Under the pieces are notes generated by a model that worked only from the letters and a program-made list of their open reading frames with translations, ran no database searches and was not told the DNA's origin. This document shows positions 1 through 10,278 of a stretch of DNA of 64,000 nucleotides, one piece after another. The DNA is from Diphasiastrum complanatum. Taxonomy: Eukaryota; Streptophyta; Lycopodiopsida; Lycopodiales; Lycopodiaceae. The stretch lies in NCBI GenBank assembly GCA_029204225.1, contig CM055111.1, positions 29,406,340 to 29,470,339 on the forward strand, in the 5' to 3' direction. The position numbers and the translations under genes were made by a program. Position 1 is the stretch's first letter. Every line of letters begins with the position of its first letter.

Positions 1-1
1 A

Positions 2-826
2 TGGGTCGAAGCCAAGGCAGTAAGAGTAGTTAATGCTAGGACCACTGCCAAGTTCCTTTATGAAAATATCATTGTACGCTTCGGATGTCCGGTAGAGCTA
101 GTCAGTGATCGCGAAAGCCATTTCATCAATGAGACAATCAAGGTCCTGTTGGAGGAATTCTTCGTGATCCACAAAACCAGTACGCCTTATTATCCTCATG
201 GTAATGGGCAAGCAGAATCATCCAATAAGATCCTGTGTAGCGTGCTCATGAAAACAGTTGAAGCTAGCAGATCAGATTGGAAACATAAGTTGCATGCTAC
301 ACTGTGGGCATTTAGGACAACATATAAAGGAAGCACTGATCAAACACCCTTCCAATTGGTATATGGTCAGGATGCTGTGATGCCAGTAGAGTTTTTAGTT
401 CAAAAGGCCTTACTTGTCCCCTCACCTAAGTTTTCTCAATCTAGGTTTGTTTTGGCAGGAACCATTAAGGATTGCCACCACACGCAATGTCTTAGTGAGT
501 CCAAATTTCTATAGCTACGCCACGAAGCTCTGCATAAACTTTGTGAAACATGCTTACTAGTTGTGCATGCACTGGTAGCTAAAAAGGAAAGACGCAAAGC
601 ATGGCATGATCACAGGTTACAAAAGAAGGATCTTCGTTTCGGAGATCTGGTCCTGATGTATACAACCAAGGCGATCAAAGAGAAATTAGAATTCATAGGT
701 GAAGGTCCCTATTGGATCAAAGAAATTCTTAATCATGGAACCGTGAATTTAGAAAAGTTAGATGAGACACCATTCGATACTCCCATCAACGGTAGCCGGT
801 TGCACAAGTACTGGCCACCACAGTGA
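2..826 (+). pseudogene. Ty3/gypsy integrase, end of pol
   Basis: C-terminal part of a gypsy integrase, which inserts element cDNA into chromosomes. The frame is already open at base 2 and runs to the TGA at 824-826, with one in-frame TAG at 512-514. Visible are the second catalytic Asp (ELVSDRESHF), the catalytic Glu (GNGQAESSNK) and the typical FQLVYGQDAVMPVEF block; after the stop come KERRKAWHD and GDLVLM, then a C-terminal barrel-like domain. The first catalytic Asp lies left of the window. Residues between FLVQKALLVPS and the stop do not match the family and may hide a compensated frameshift. Dead copy. Confidence 0.9.
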
Positions 827-1267
827 GATAGATCCAGAGTAGTGGGGGCACGTTACAAAAAGCTAATCTGCCAAGCCATCACTGCTAAATCTAAGAAGAT
901 CACGCCAAATCAAGCTAAATCCATCAAGATTCAGCCAGCTCTGGCAAGATCGGGGAAATCCATCAGAATCCAAGAAGAATCCAAATCCAAATAGGATCAA
1001 GAAGGAAATAGATCATCAGATTGACTAAGGGATCTGTTATCAAATATCCATCAGAACCTCCAGAGAACTACCAACAGTCAGATCAAACTTGGCTGAAGCT
1101 GATTCTAGTTTACAAAAGTTAAAAATCAGAAAATCTCGAGATCTCATAAAAAAAAACAAACAAAACAACACTCTAAAAGAGCACTTTTTCATGATTTTTT
1201 GAGATCCCTTGGGAGATAGCTCTTGAAACTTGGACAGTCACCAGACCCAGATGCATCCATAAAAATC

Positions 1268-1542
1268 TCTGCGAGAGTTCTTGATGGAGGAATCACCATT
1301 TTCTAGTGTGTGCGAGGGTTCTCAGAAGCTGAATTTTCAGAACCCTCACAGAGCATCAAGATCAACTTACCAACCCTTGCAAGGTGCCTAAATGGAATCA
1401 GAACAGTGAAATTATCCTGTCTACATGGTCTGATATTGAAAATCCAATCACAAGAACAAGTTGTGCGAGAGATCACTTTTTGTCCTGAACCCTCGCAGAA
1501 CCTTCGCATAGCAGTCAAATCACCTTCTGAACTCTCGCAGAC
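1268..1542. repeat. Interspersed CTCGCAGA-type motif array (copy 1)
   Basis: About eight copies of a short motif, consensus GAACCCTCGCAGAG or its reverse complement TGCGAGAGTTC, lie at irregular spacings of 15-100 bp. Examples are at 1,268, 1,312, 1,339, 1,464, 1,489, 1,500 and 1,529. Some have G-to-A or C-to-T changes (CCTCACAGAG). The frame at 1,310-1,558 reads EPSQ-type words from the motif but matches nothing known. The same motif fills 53,760-54,545. The rest of 827-1,775 shows no gene; a TATA-like TATATAAGG lies near 1,640. Confidence 0.75.
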
Positions 1543-1775
1543 TTCCCTGAGGTCTTAGAATTTTGTGAAGAAGTGCATGCCAAAATTTGGGTGGAACTGA
1601 ACAAGAGAAAGTGGATTTCACATAATACGCACTCTAAATTCTGCTATATAAGGGCTGAATTCGAGTCACTTCTTGCCATATACACGAAGATCCAAATGAG
1701 CGGAATGCGGCACCCCTCTGGACAAGATCACACTTCAGAATTTTAATTGGCTGATCATACAGTCAGGATCATGGG

Positions 1776-2262
1776 TGGACCACAAATGTAGATGCTAGAA
1801 GGGCTCTCATCGCATTCGCAAACCATTATATCAATTGCCCTGATCCAACAGTCCGCGTGACAGCCACTTACGTTCGGGACTTAGAACATCTAATGGGGAT
1901 CGAGACTAAATGGGACAATTTTCTCCTATCCATATTCTTTGACATTAATAAGGCGCTATCTTTAGACAAAGTCAAAGATCAGCTGTCACTCGCTTGTGTG
2001 TATTACTGAGCTGCGCTTCTGGGCGATCTATGGACACGTAGATTCCAAACATGGGTCGACCAAGATTGGCTACGAGGAGTCCACAAGTCATGCACAAGGA
2101 CTTCAAGAAACTGGACCGCCTCAACTTCATGGAGGACATCACCACCTACCTGATCCAGCAAAGATGGGCAAAGAAAATGCTATACTAAATCGGCAGAGTG
2201 CCAAGGGATCGGCACTACTTCAGGTCGTGGGTCCTGTTGGGGGTATTCCCAACAAAGTGTAA
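1776..2262 (+). pseudogene. Gag-like frame ending at the gypsy LTR
   Basis: The first segment is open from 1,776 to a TGA at 2,007 (78 codons); the following DNA continues in shifted frames to 2,262, where the last frame ends inside the LTR start. Protein words include YVRDLEHLM, TKWDNFLLSIFFDIN and LACVYY-stop-AALLGDLW. These align with the frame at 19,981-21,190 (minus): Y, LM, E, WD, L, I, N, AL, then A--YY-AA. It is therefore probably the gag-like protein of a related gypsy unit. Its position just before an LTR fits a gag-only (TR-GAG-like) element or an extra 3' ORF. Function not proven. Confidence 0.5.
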
Positions 2263-3052
2263 ATAAATAAAATCATCCAGTAAAATGTGTTGCGAGGGCA
2301 TGGCATCCTGCGTGTATAAGCCCATGGCCCAATGAGCACGCAAGTGAAGTTGTAAATAAAATAATAGACTTGGGCCCTTTGTAATTAAAATAAAACTTGA
2401 GGCCCAAAGTCAATTCTAAATTTAGAGTTTACTTTTTAGAGTTGGGTCCAATTTTGGACTCACATGAATTTTGTGATTTCCAATGTACTTTTTGTGAACC
2501 CTTGGATCAAGTTGGGTCCAAGATGAATGGATAGGATCATTGTGAATATTAGCCAGTAGGATTAAGGGGCAAAGGGCCTTCCCCATTTTATAAAAAGGCA
2601 CCATTTGTACACTATTTTCATGCTTAATAGAGAGGAGGAGGCTCTACCATTTTGAGAGCTCAAGCATCCTCATTTGCTAATTAATCTTGCTTATGCTATT
2701 GTTGTAATTGCTTGTTATTTTCATTTCCCATGTTTTTTGGTTATGCTAGTTAAGGTTTTTCCATAAGCAATGACATTGAGCATTTGAGCTAACCTCCATC
2801 TCATCTCTCTCTCTCTCTCTCTTCTCTTCTCTCTTCCTCTCCTTTTCTATCCATTTCCTTCACCCAAATCATGATGAATGTTAGAGTAGAGGAGTAGAGT
2901 TAAGGGAGAGTAGTGTTAGTGGTAAATAGAGTTAGGGAGGAAGTAGAAAACTAACTAAAATTAGCATCTATACATAGTTAGATACCTATCTAGTGATGTA
3001 ATCCTTGTTGACAGGTGGGAGGGCTATACTACGCAAGATCTTCGACCCTACA
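2236..3052 (+). repeat. Gypsy LTR (family G1)
   Basis: LTR with TATA box TATAAAAAGG near 2,589, a (TC)n tract near 2,800-2,826 and end CCCTACA at 3,046-3,052. From 2,456 on it matches 52,818-53,457, where the same end is followed by a tRNA-Asp-like primer site. The 3' edge is therefore firm. The 5' edge (TGTTGGGGGT at 2,236) is my best guess. The next base begins copia coding sequence, so this is either the 3' LTR of the gypsy unit on its left or a solo LTR. Confidence 0.75.
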
Positions 3053-4281
3053 TGGACAGTCTCCAAGCCTTCTTTGAAGAACCTAAGAGTCTTTGGGTGC
3101 ATTGCCTACGTGCAGATCCCAAAGGACACAAGGAAGAAATTGGACTTCCAAGGTCTAAAGACCATTCGGATCAGATATACTTCATCTGATAACACCTACA
3201 AAATATACGATTCTGATACCCAACAAATCTTGTATAGCCGGGATATAGTCTTTATCGTGGATCAGTTCGTCGACCTCAAAGGCAAGGATATTGCTCAAGA
3301 ACATCCTTCATCACCTGCCATTAACATGACAATCTGAGCTTCTGGCTCAGGAACGTCTATCGTCGACCCACTTTGAGACAGCGAATCAGACGAAGATATT
3401 GCTGCTACCCAGCAACATATCCTAGGAGCGGTTCATCAGTCGAATACTCCCAGAAGATCAAGCCGACAGCGTATACCCCTGAGTCTACCTGTCTTTTAAT
3501 GCAGAAACCGACGACAGTCGAAGAGGCACTTAGCCAACCAGACTCTGATCTCTGGAGAGAAGCTATGGACATAGAGTATTCCTCTCTTATCAAGAATCAG
3601 ACATGGTCATTAGTCGAAGCTCCTATTGGCTGCAATATTATTGATTGCAAATGGATCTTTAAGATCCAATATAACGCCAACGGAGCGATTGATCGAAGAA
3701 AGGCTAGACTGGTAGCACGAGGATTCACCCAGACCTCGAATGTCGACTACAGTGAAACTTTTAATCCAGTCGTCAAACATTCGTCGATCTGAATGCTCCT
3801 GTCTTATGCAGCAGCTGCCGACCTCGAAGTACATCAACTCGATGTACAAACAGCCTATCTGAATGGAGTTATACAAGAAGATATCTACATGATCCAGCCC
3901 GAAAGATACGTTCTGGAAGGCATGAAAAATCATGTCTGTAAACTCCATAAATCAATGTACGGCTTGAAACAGTCTGCTAGAGCTTGATTTCATAAGATCA
4001 ACACATTCCTCATTGAACAAGGATTTAAACCAAGCACTGCTAATTGCAACATTTATTCAAAGTCAATACAACAATCCTTCATTATCATCACCTTGTATGT
4101 TGATGATATGTTGCTCTTCAACAACAATGCCAATATGGTCAAGGATTCAAAACAAATGCTATTCTCAAAATTCGACATGACTGATTTGGACGAAGCTCAC
4201 TTTTGTCTTGGAATTCAAATCCACAGAGACAGAGCAAATTGACTGATTTACATCACTCAACAAAGATATCTTCATAATGTT
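3053..4281 (+). pseudogene. Ty1/copia (family A) integrase C-terminus and RT, fragment
   Basis: Begins abruptly inside the integrase C-terminal region (SKPSLKNLRVFGCIAY, IPKDTRKKLDFQ), then a frameshift near 3,340-3,373, then RT: SLVEAPIGCNIIDCKWIFK, LDVQTAYLNG, YGLKQSARA and the catalytic YVDD at 4,096-4,107. Stops at 3,790 (TGA) and 3,985 (TGA for Trp) break the frame. It matches minus-strand element A (12,492-14,388) closely. The 5' half is missing because the gypsy LTR abuts it; the 3' end fades at about 4,281 in front of a GA repeat. Confidence 0.9.
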
Positions 4282-4302
4282 CTCGTCTACAAAGAAAACA
4301 AC

Positions 4303-4322
4303 GAGAGAGAGAGAGAGAGAGG
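4303..4322. repeat. (GA)n microsatellite
   Basis: About nine GA units at the junction between the copia fragment and the foldback element. Confidence 0.9.
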
Positions 4323-4327
4323 TAATG

Positions 4328-4892
4328 GCACACAGAAGCGATATGTATGATCATAGTATCGCTCTTGTGCGCACGTAGAAGGACGAGGCGATGAGGGAGG
4401 AAATAGGGCATGCAGAGAAGCGATATGGCATAAAAATCGGATGAAAAAAGTTGGAAATGACTTCGAGCTCACAAATATGTATACTCAATTTTCGCACGTG
4501 TGGTCACACATGTGACCAAAGTTACCCACCCACGTGGAGGTCACATGTGTGTTAAAAGTGAACCAAACACGTGCCGTAGTCCAACGAATCACCACATGAC
4601 ACATGGCGATTGTAGGGCTTCACACATGTGGCAAATTTGAGCCAATCATATTATGACACATGGACCATTGACTGTTGACTCACATGTGTGAGACAACTAT
4701 AAAGGCCACGATCCCCAAAAAACTATTTTTTTTTTACTTTCTCGGGTTTTGCTCATATCGGTTCTCTACGCGCGTATTTTCTAACCATTTTTGTCACATA
4801 TCGCTTCTGTGCCCCCCCTGTTTGTTCCCTCATTGACACATCTTTTTTTGTGCGCACAAGAGCGATCGCACATATTGCTTCTGTGCGTGCGT
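4328..4892. mobile_element. Foldback / MITE-like element with about 115-bp inverted arms
   Basis: The left arm (about 4,328-4,447) and right arm (about 4,775-4,892) are imperfect reverse complements. Both contain CACAGAAGCGATATG, CGCTCTTGTGCGCAC and AATGAGGGA in mirrored order. The loop of about 330 bp is non-coding and promoter-like. No transposase is encoded. A non-autonomous DNA transposon is the simplest reading; flanking target duplications were not identified. Confidence 0.7.
4490..4710 (+). promoter_or_regulatory. Promoter-like region with clustered ACGTG/CATGTG boxes
   Basis: Within 220 bp lie several palindromic or near-palindromic boxes (GCACGTGTGG, TCACACATGTGA, CCCACGTGGA, TCACATGTGTG, ACACGTGCC), a CCAAT-type GAGCCAATCA, paired W-box-like TTGAC cores (TTGACTGTTGACT) and CTATAAAGG at 4,697-4,705. 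In plants such boxes bind bZIP, bHLH and WRKY factors. It sits in the loop of the foldback element. A retrotransposon LTR promoter remnant is the alternative. Confidence 0.4.
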
Positions 4893-4947
4893 AGTGTACT
4901 CCCTTAATCTCGGTTACTCCCCTCTCACACAAAACCGATACTAGGCA

Positions 4948-5049
4948 ATGGCTTCCTCCTCTGATCCTAGTCAGGAGCATTTGTTGTCCAGTTTTCTCAC
5001 TGAATTCGGTATAATTGAGTGCATAGAGTACTTCGATACTATCGAGTAG
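4948..5049 (+). CDS. Short open frame, 33 residues, doubtful
   Basis: First ATG downstream of the TATA-like box: MASSSDPSQEHLLSS is a plausible plant N-terminus, but TAG follows after 33 codons. I see no continuation in another frame and no splice pattern I would trust. It could be a truncated first exon or chance. Confidence 0.15.
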   Translation: MASSSDPSQEHLLSSFLTEFGIIECIEYFDTIE

Positions 5050-5711
5050 TCACCATCGATGACTCAACACTATCACGTCCGGACAGAATCTCAAATGGAA
5101 TTAGATTGTGTTTGATGGCAACTGCTAATAGCACGTAGTTCCTTGATCCTATTTGTAAAAGTACATACTAAGTATTCTTTTAATCTGCTATCCATGTGTA
5201 AATATTCAATAACAATCAATGTAAACAAGTTACCAAGATCACCTAGTCATCGGTTGATCGAACATCCAGAGTGCAAATATTTGATCTTTCTCTCTATTAT
5301 TATAGAGTATTGTCTCAAAAGGATTGCAACTATGACTGCATTCATATTTGTATACACTTTCAACCAGATATATATTTGTTCCAGTAATCTAAGTCATATT
5401 GCATTATGTCGAATGCATCTACTTTGTTTCGCTTGACTCAACTTAATTCGTCGATTAAACTATTCGTATAGCTGATACTTCGTGTCGATTGTAATACTCC
5501 AAGATCTGTATTGGTTTGCTTCCGTAATCACAATTTAAATCAATCTATTTTTTGCATGTCTATGGAATTGATTGTTTCAAATGCAACAACTTTGATGCCA
5601 GGATCAAGTCAAATGATCTTTGAATTATCAAAGGTGGTTTGAATCCAATTGATGTAGATTCATGCATCGAGGATAGTTGGCTAATCCTAATACCTCCATA
5701 CTATCCCAAAA

Positions 5712-5723
5712 TGGTATCAGAGC
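5712..5723 (+). other. Primer-binding site for initiator-Met tRNA
   Basis: TGGTATCAGAGC, the standard copia primer site. The preceding 5,050-5,711 shows no gene and may be a decayed plus-strand LTR, though it does not end in a clean CA. No gag follows; by 5,880 the sequence resembles a minus-strand LTR of family Y, so the element is truncated. Confidence 0.55.
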
Positions 5724-5879
5724 TATTGTAAAAAAATCAAATCCAAAACATGCTTGATGGATCAACAAGATCTTAGCCAAATTTGGATGCACATCTAGAA
5801 ATAGTATAGGATAAACATCACTACTTTATGCATGCTAGAACTTAGAAATACATAATGATATGATCATAAACACTTAAAT

Positions 5880-6010
5880 ATAGTAAGGTACTATCTCTTT
5901 CCATACAACAACAGCAGCCTACTATCCTTCACATGTGTGGAAGCAATATCTACAAGAAAATCAACATTCTACACATAGAAACCCAAGATATCAAGAGACA
6001 TACGCATGAG
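5880..6010 (-). repeat. Diverged LTR fragment of copia family Y
   Basis: Shares an ordered set of blocks with the family Y LTRs at 31,850-31,970 and 41,400-41,500: GTACT near CTTTCCATACAA, an ACAGCAGCC/CAGCAAGC block, CACATGTG and ATTCTACACATAGAA. Similarity is clear but well below that among the other copies. The 330 bases after it contain nothing I recognise. Confidence 0.45.
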
Positions 6011-6346
6011 ATGGAGAAGTTGGTGTTTCCATGAAACTTGTACACAATGGAATAACGTGCCTTAGCAATTACTTGCCAAAACATTCCATGGGAGATTCCC
6101 AATAGATTCTAATATGTTTTTATGCATACAGATTTACCATCCAATGTAGGTTTGAATCACAATTTGGGTTCCTCCAAAATACCAAACATTGCGTTTGACA
6201 TTTCTCATCTATGAAAAAAATATTTGAACATCTGCAATAACTGATTATGCTTGTCAGTTCCTCATTTTCTCCACACATCTAGTATTCTTTGTAGGTGATT
6301 TGTCAAATGCACAACTTATTACAACATGGTTGCGTCAACGTTTCCC

Positions 6347-6892
6347 TTATATTTCTTGACAATAAAACATATTTTGTCTTTTTTGGTGCAACATAACAAG
6401 CACACGTTTTCTTTTTAAATGTTGAGGAGTTTCAAAGGATGTTGGACATACTTGAGGCTCTCTTTGTAGATTTTCAAAAAGTTCATCTGCTTGTGACCAT
6501 CTTGATCCTATAGGATCGTTTGTCATATTAGCATCATTTAATATGTTGCTTGTGTAATCATGTTCATCAAAATCAAATTTTGAAAAATCTAAATTATGTC
6601 GGATGGATGCATTTGCACTTGCCAAAATTGACGATTTTGGTGTTCGCTTTGTTTGAATGCTGATTTCATAAGGACGCCTTTTATTTTTGTTGTTATCAAC
6701 AGCCTCTCCAACATCCTCCACACCTATAAGAATATCTGAGTTATATGCTGATGTAGATATATTATGAGTAACCACATCCTCAACATCTATTAAGATATCT
6801 GAGTTATACATCGATCTTGACATATTACGATCATGAGAAATATCTTCGATTCTTGTCAAGAAATCCAAGTTATAGTTACTTGATCTTGACAT
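6347..6892 (-). CDS. Unidentified frame with three imperfect protein repeats
   Basis: 181 codons, not recognised. The N-terminal third has three imperfect repeats of about 21-23 residues built on YN-D-L---ED (SSNYNLDFLTRIEDIS, MYNSDILIDVEDV, AYNSDILIGVEDV). At DNA level a 40-bp piece at 6,813-6,852 is repeated at 6,882-6,921. A basic stretch (NKNKRRPYE) and an acidic region (FDFDEHDYTSN) follow. It lies downstream of, and on the same strand as, the transposase-like gene at 7,446-9,323 and might be its second ORF; that is only inferred from position. Confidence 0.35.
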   Translation of the reverse strand: MSRSSNYNLDFLTRIEDISHDRNMSRSMYNSDILIDVEDVVTHNISTSAYNSDILIGVEDVGEAVDNNKNKRRPYEISIQTKRTPKSSILASANASIRHNLDFSKFDFDEHDYTSNILNDANMTNDPIGSRWSQADELFENLQREPQVCPTSFETPQHLKRKRVLVMLHQKRQNMFYCQEI

Positions 6893-7445
6893 ATTACGAT
6901 CATGAGAAATATCTTCGATTCACTAACTATTTAAGTGTAGGTACCGATATGTTGAGGGATGCTTTCATTGGTTCAAATGCCAATATTGAGGAAAATATTG
7001 CTAATGTACATTCTAAATGCTTTTTGAATTTGATGAAATATTATATAAATGAAGATGTGGTCACAATATAGATCATCCCGATCTAGTTGCAGCTGATGAT
7101 GATGAATGCGTAAGTTTAAAAGTTTTACTGTATGTTTATTTGAGATGTATATGTTCTGCTAAATTTTATTTAACAATTTCATAATTTCTGAATACACTTT
7201 TGATTGATGACTTTGCTACTTGTCGAGGGGGCTTTAGACAACATTCATCATCTTTCCATAGGGATAGTGGCCTCGGCCACCACTTGAGGCACTTTAGAAT
7301 AATGAAATTTGCATTGCTCATTCCAAACTTAGTCCAATTGGAGAGACTATGATAATGGCTGTGAAAGCCTTGTCTTATTATCTAGGTGGACATAAATTTG
7401 CAAGAGCAAATAAAATAATTTTTGTGAAGAGATCTTATCAGTATC

Positions 7446-9323
7446 TTAAAATTTGTCTTTTCTTAATATTTTAATCATACTGTCAAGCTTTCTCCATACA
7501 TCAACTTTCAATAATCTTGATTTGCCGGTCACTCCTAACTCCTCAGTGACAGCAACGATTTCTTTCCAGACTGAGCGTTGAATGTTTGATGCCTTACCAG
7601 TATGGTTTGATAGGAATCGGTGTGCTTTTGCTCTTCCGATGTTTGGCTTAGTTGGCATATTTCCTAACTTTCCAAAAAGCTTTTCATTTTTTTGTATTTT
7701 GACATGTCCCTTATGCAGTCATGCTTTTGATAAAACATCTTCTAACTGACGAATAGCTTCCTTCGCTACGACGCTGGCTTACTATTCCATGCGAAAACTA
7801 TATGAAGATAAACGAGCTTTTCTATTATCCTGACTTCTGAAAAAAGACCTGTTTCGATAATCTTCAAAAAAAATGCAGACATGCACATTTCTTAAGGGAA
7901 TAGGCAATATTGGCTTCCAGTTTGGATCTGCATTTTCTCTAGTAATTCCTATACTTCTAGTTACATCTTTTGCCATTTTCATGCAGTATAAACAAGGATG
8001 TCTAGATGTAGCACCATGAGAGACATTATACATGCATTTCAATGTTTTTAAATCACCTGCTAAGTGCCATTCAACTTTGAAGTCTCCACTCTGGAACATT
8101 GAGAAATTCTCCTTCCATATGGTCCTTGATGATCCTAGGGTAAGATGTCTTAGAGAATATCCATGATAATATATCGTGATTCTCCTTCAATTTCTGTCCA
8201 ATAAATAAGACCAACTTAGTTAAACATGAATTATAAACTTAGGTAAGGAATAAAACCTAATTGATAAAGAAAATAATCACCTGAAAAGCTGCCAACCACC
8301 ATATATCATTTTTGGACTGGACACTGAATCTAAAGTCTCTTTGGTCCACTGTTTGTGATAGTGCACCATTCATGAGAGTTATACTAACTCTCTCCATCTT
8401 CTACCCTTTCACAATCTCTGACTCATCTAACTTAAGTACTATGATTATTTTACCATTCACCTTTTCTAAGGTTATATTATAAAATGTGACAATCTATGTT
8501 AACAAGTGATTGAGATCAACAAAGAAGTTGTTTGATGAATTATATGATATGGATCTTCCATCAGTTTCATACACTTCCTCAATATGAAATGGGATACTAA
8601 TGATTTTATGCATACTTAAGTTCAATGTATTCCTCTCGGTCTTAAAGTGATATGACCTAGGGATAGGGACTTTTCTAATTCGAACTTGCTTAAAAATATC
8701 CCTAATAAGTTGAAATATTGTTGAATATGCTTCACTGCTAATACCAGCAAAATCACAAGCACCCTGAACTATAGTTTTATCTAAAATTTTCTAAATGTCT
8801 AGCATCAAAGACTCTGCAATTTTGGACTTTACATTGGAACTCCTATTGTTCATCATAATACACTTAGTGGATTTGCTTGTCAATATTGAGCCCAACAACA
8901 ATCCAATTGATGCATTGTCCTTTATATTCTGATGAGCTACTAATGCAGATCTGCAAAAAAAATAAGATAGTGAGCAGAATAGCACAGTAGCAGAAATAAA
9001 ACCGTATGTCATCAATCAAGTTACAAAAAATCAGAGTATGTTTACTTGAATATTCGAATTCTTCTATTTTGATAGCCTCCTTTTGAAAGGGTCTGAATAT
9101 CCTTGCAACCTTGCCGCTTTCACTTCTTACTCCTAGTCTCCTTCTTCTTAGCCTCTTCCGCATCCATCAATAATTGCAAGTTTTCCATATGCATAGATTG
9201 TAAGATTGATTGCATTTGATCTAGTTTTGATTTGATATCAAAAATTGTTTTCTGTAATGATTCATTATTCTTCTATAATGATTCATTATTCTTCCTCATT
9301 TTTCTCTAAAGTCTTTTGGACAT
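7446..9323 (-). pseudogene. Transposase-like gene, three exons, decayed
   Basis: Proposed start ATG at 9,323-9,321. Exon 1 (to 9,046) encodes a coiled coil (KNNESLQKTIFDIKSKLDQM) and a basic stretch. A 95-bp GT-AG intron (9,045-8,951, TTTTTTTTGCAG acceptor) joins in frame to exon 2 (KSALVAHQNIKDNAS). A second 87-bp GT-AG intron (8,280-8,194) splits WWLAAFQ from KLKENHDILSW. Exon 3 has GDFKVEWHLAGDLK, GATSRHPCLYC and, after frameshifts, MPTKPNIGRAKAHRFL. The D-L-K...GATS--PC--C arrangement resembles large unclassified eukaryotic transposases, from memory only. About five in-frame TAG/TGA stops look like CAG or CGA decay. Terminal inverted repeats were not found. Confidence 0.6.
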
Positions 9324-9502
9324 GACAATCTTTCTTTTGATAAAAAGAGGATATGCGTATCAACTCACATTCTAAAAAGTGAATTTTTTTTCATAGAAAA
9401 CTGATTTCCATAGTTTTGCAATCTCTCATAATATCCTAATAATCCAGTATGCCCATTGCACATCCATGTTACTAATAGCTATTGAAGAGAATGTGGGATG
9501 AG

Positions 9503-9781
9503 TCAATGTGCTAGGATCTTGAGGATACAATGATCCGTCAGTCCACAAATAGCCATGTATTGGTTGAGTGAGCTGACAACAAAAGAGATATCTGGCCTTG
9601 TACAGACCATTGCGTACATGAGAGATCTGAGTATCGATCGATACGGATATTCTCTCATCTGCTCCTCTTCCTGATTTGTCTGGGGACATTGGTCCTTTGA
9701 CAAATGTAGGCCTGGATCAATTGGTGAGTGAGCTAATTTACAATTCAAAAGACATCCATATATATCGCACCTCTGCAAGAC
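9503..9781 (-). pseudogene. Copia family A RT C-terminal fragment
   Basis: Short relic of RT between the catalytic domain and RNase H: AHSPIDPGLHLSKDQCPQT, REYPYRSILRSLMYAMV and CTRPDISF, nearly identical to the corresponding stretch of element A at 12,492-12,640 and 12,060-12,118 but without that copy's insertion. No LTR or other domain is attached; its right edge meets the H3-like pseudogene region. Confidence 0.85.
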
Positions 9782-9911
9782 TTGTTACCCTCTTCTTATC
9801 ACTGTTAGGATAACTACCCACCGATCTGATACTACCCTGATGTCTAGGGTCAAACAGAACTGGAGAGCTTCTCTCGTGGGACTGTATCCATTAGTACCCT
9901 TGTTGTTAATC

Positions 9912-10222
9912 TTCCATGGCAAACCAGGCATAACAGGAGCAGATGGGTTTCTAAGATTAATAAATATCAAAGATTCGCCTTGCTCCTAATATCAGGGACA
10001 CCATTCTATAGAACTATTTGTAAAATTACCTGGGATAGTCTGTAGAGTCTTGTCAGGTTCACACCTGCAGCATTGCAGTGCTTGCAGGAATCCACAGAGG
10101 ACTATTTGGTTTAATTTTTTGAAGATTCTTTTTTGCTTTCCATGCATTCTAAGCGGGTCACCATAATGCCCAAAGATTTGCAAATTTTGTATAGAATGAG
10201 AGAGAGATTCCGTAAACTTTAC
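9912..10222 (+). pseudogene. Histone H3-like (possibly CENH3-like) pseudogene
   Basis: One reading frame follows the H3 histone fold in order: RHNRSRWVSKINKYQR (H3 alphaN), LLISGTPFYRTICKIT (alpha1), RFTPAALQCLQESTEDYLV (alpha2) and FFEDSFLLSMHSKRVTIMPK (loop 2 and alpha3), ending near MRERF where H3 ends. TAG at 10,043 and TAA at 10,112 interrupt it. No introns are seen, so a processed copy is possible. KIT, TPAAL and EDYL at alpha1-alpha2 are closer to plant CENH3 than to canonical H3, but with this decay the subclass is uncertain. H3 family is confident. Confidence 0.8.
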
Positions 10223-10278
10223 AAGGGTGAACCCTCTTCTCCTAGGGACGAACCCCTTGAGATAGGACTAACCTTTTC

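Noticed and set aside
4948-5049. A real host gene start at MASSSDP
   Set aside because: Stops after 33 codons with no convincing exon to follow; listed only with low confidence.
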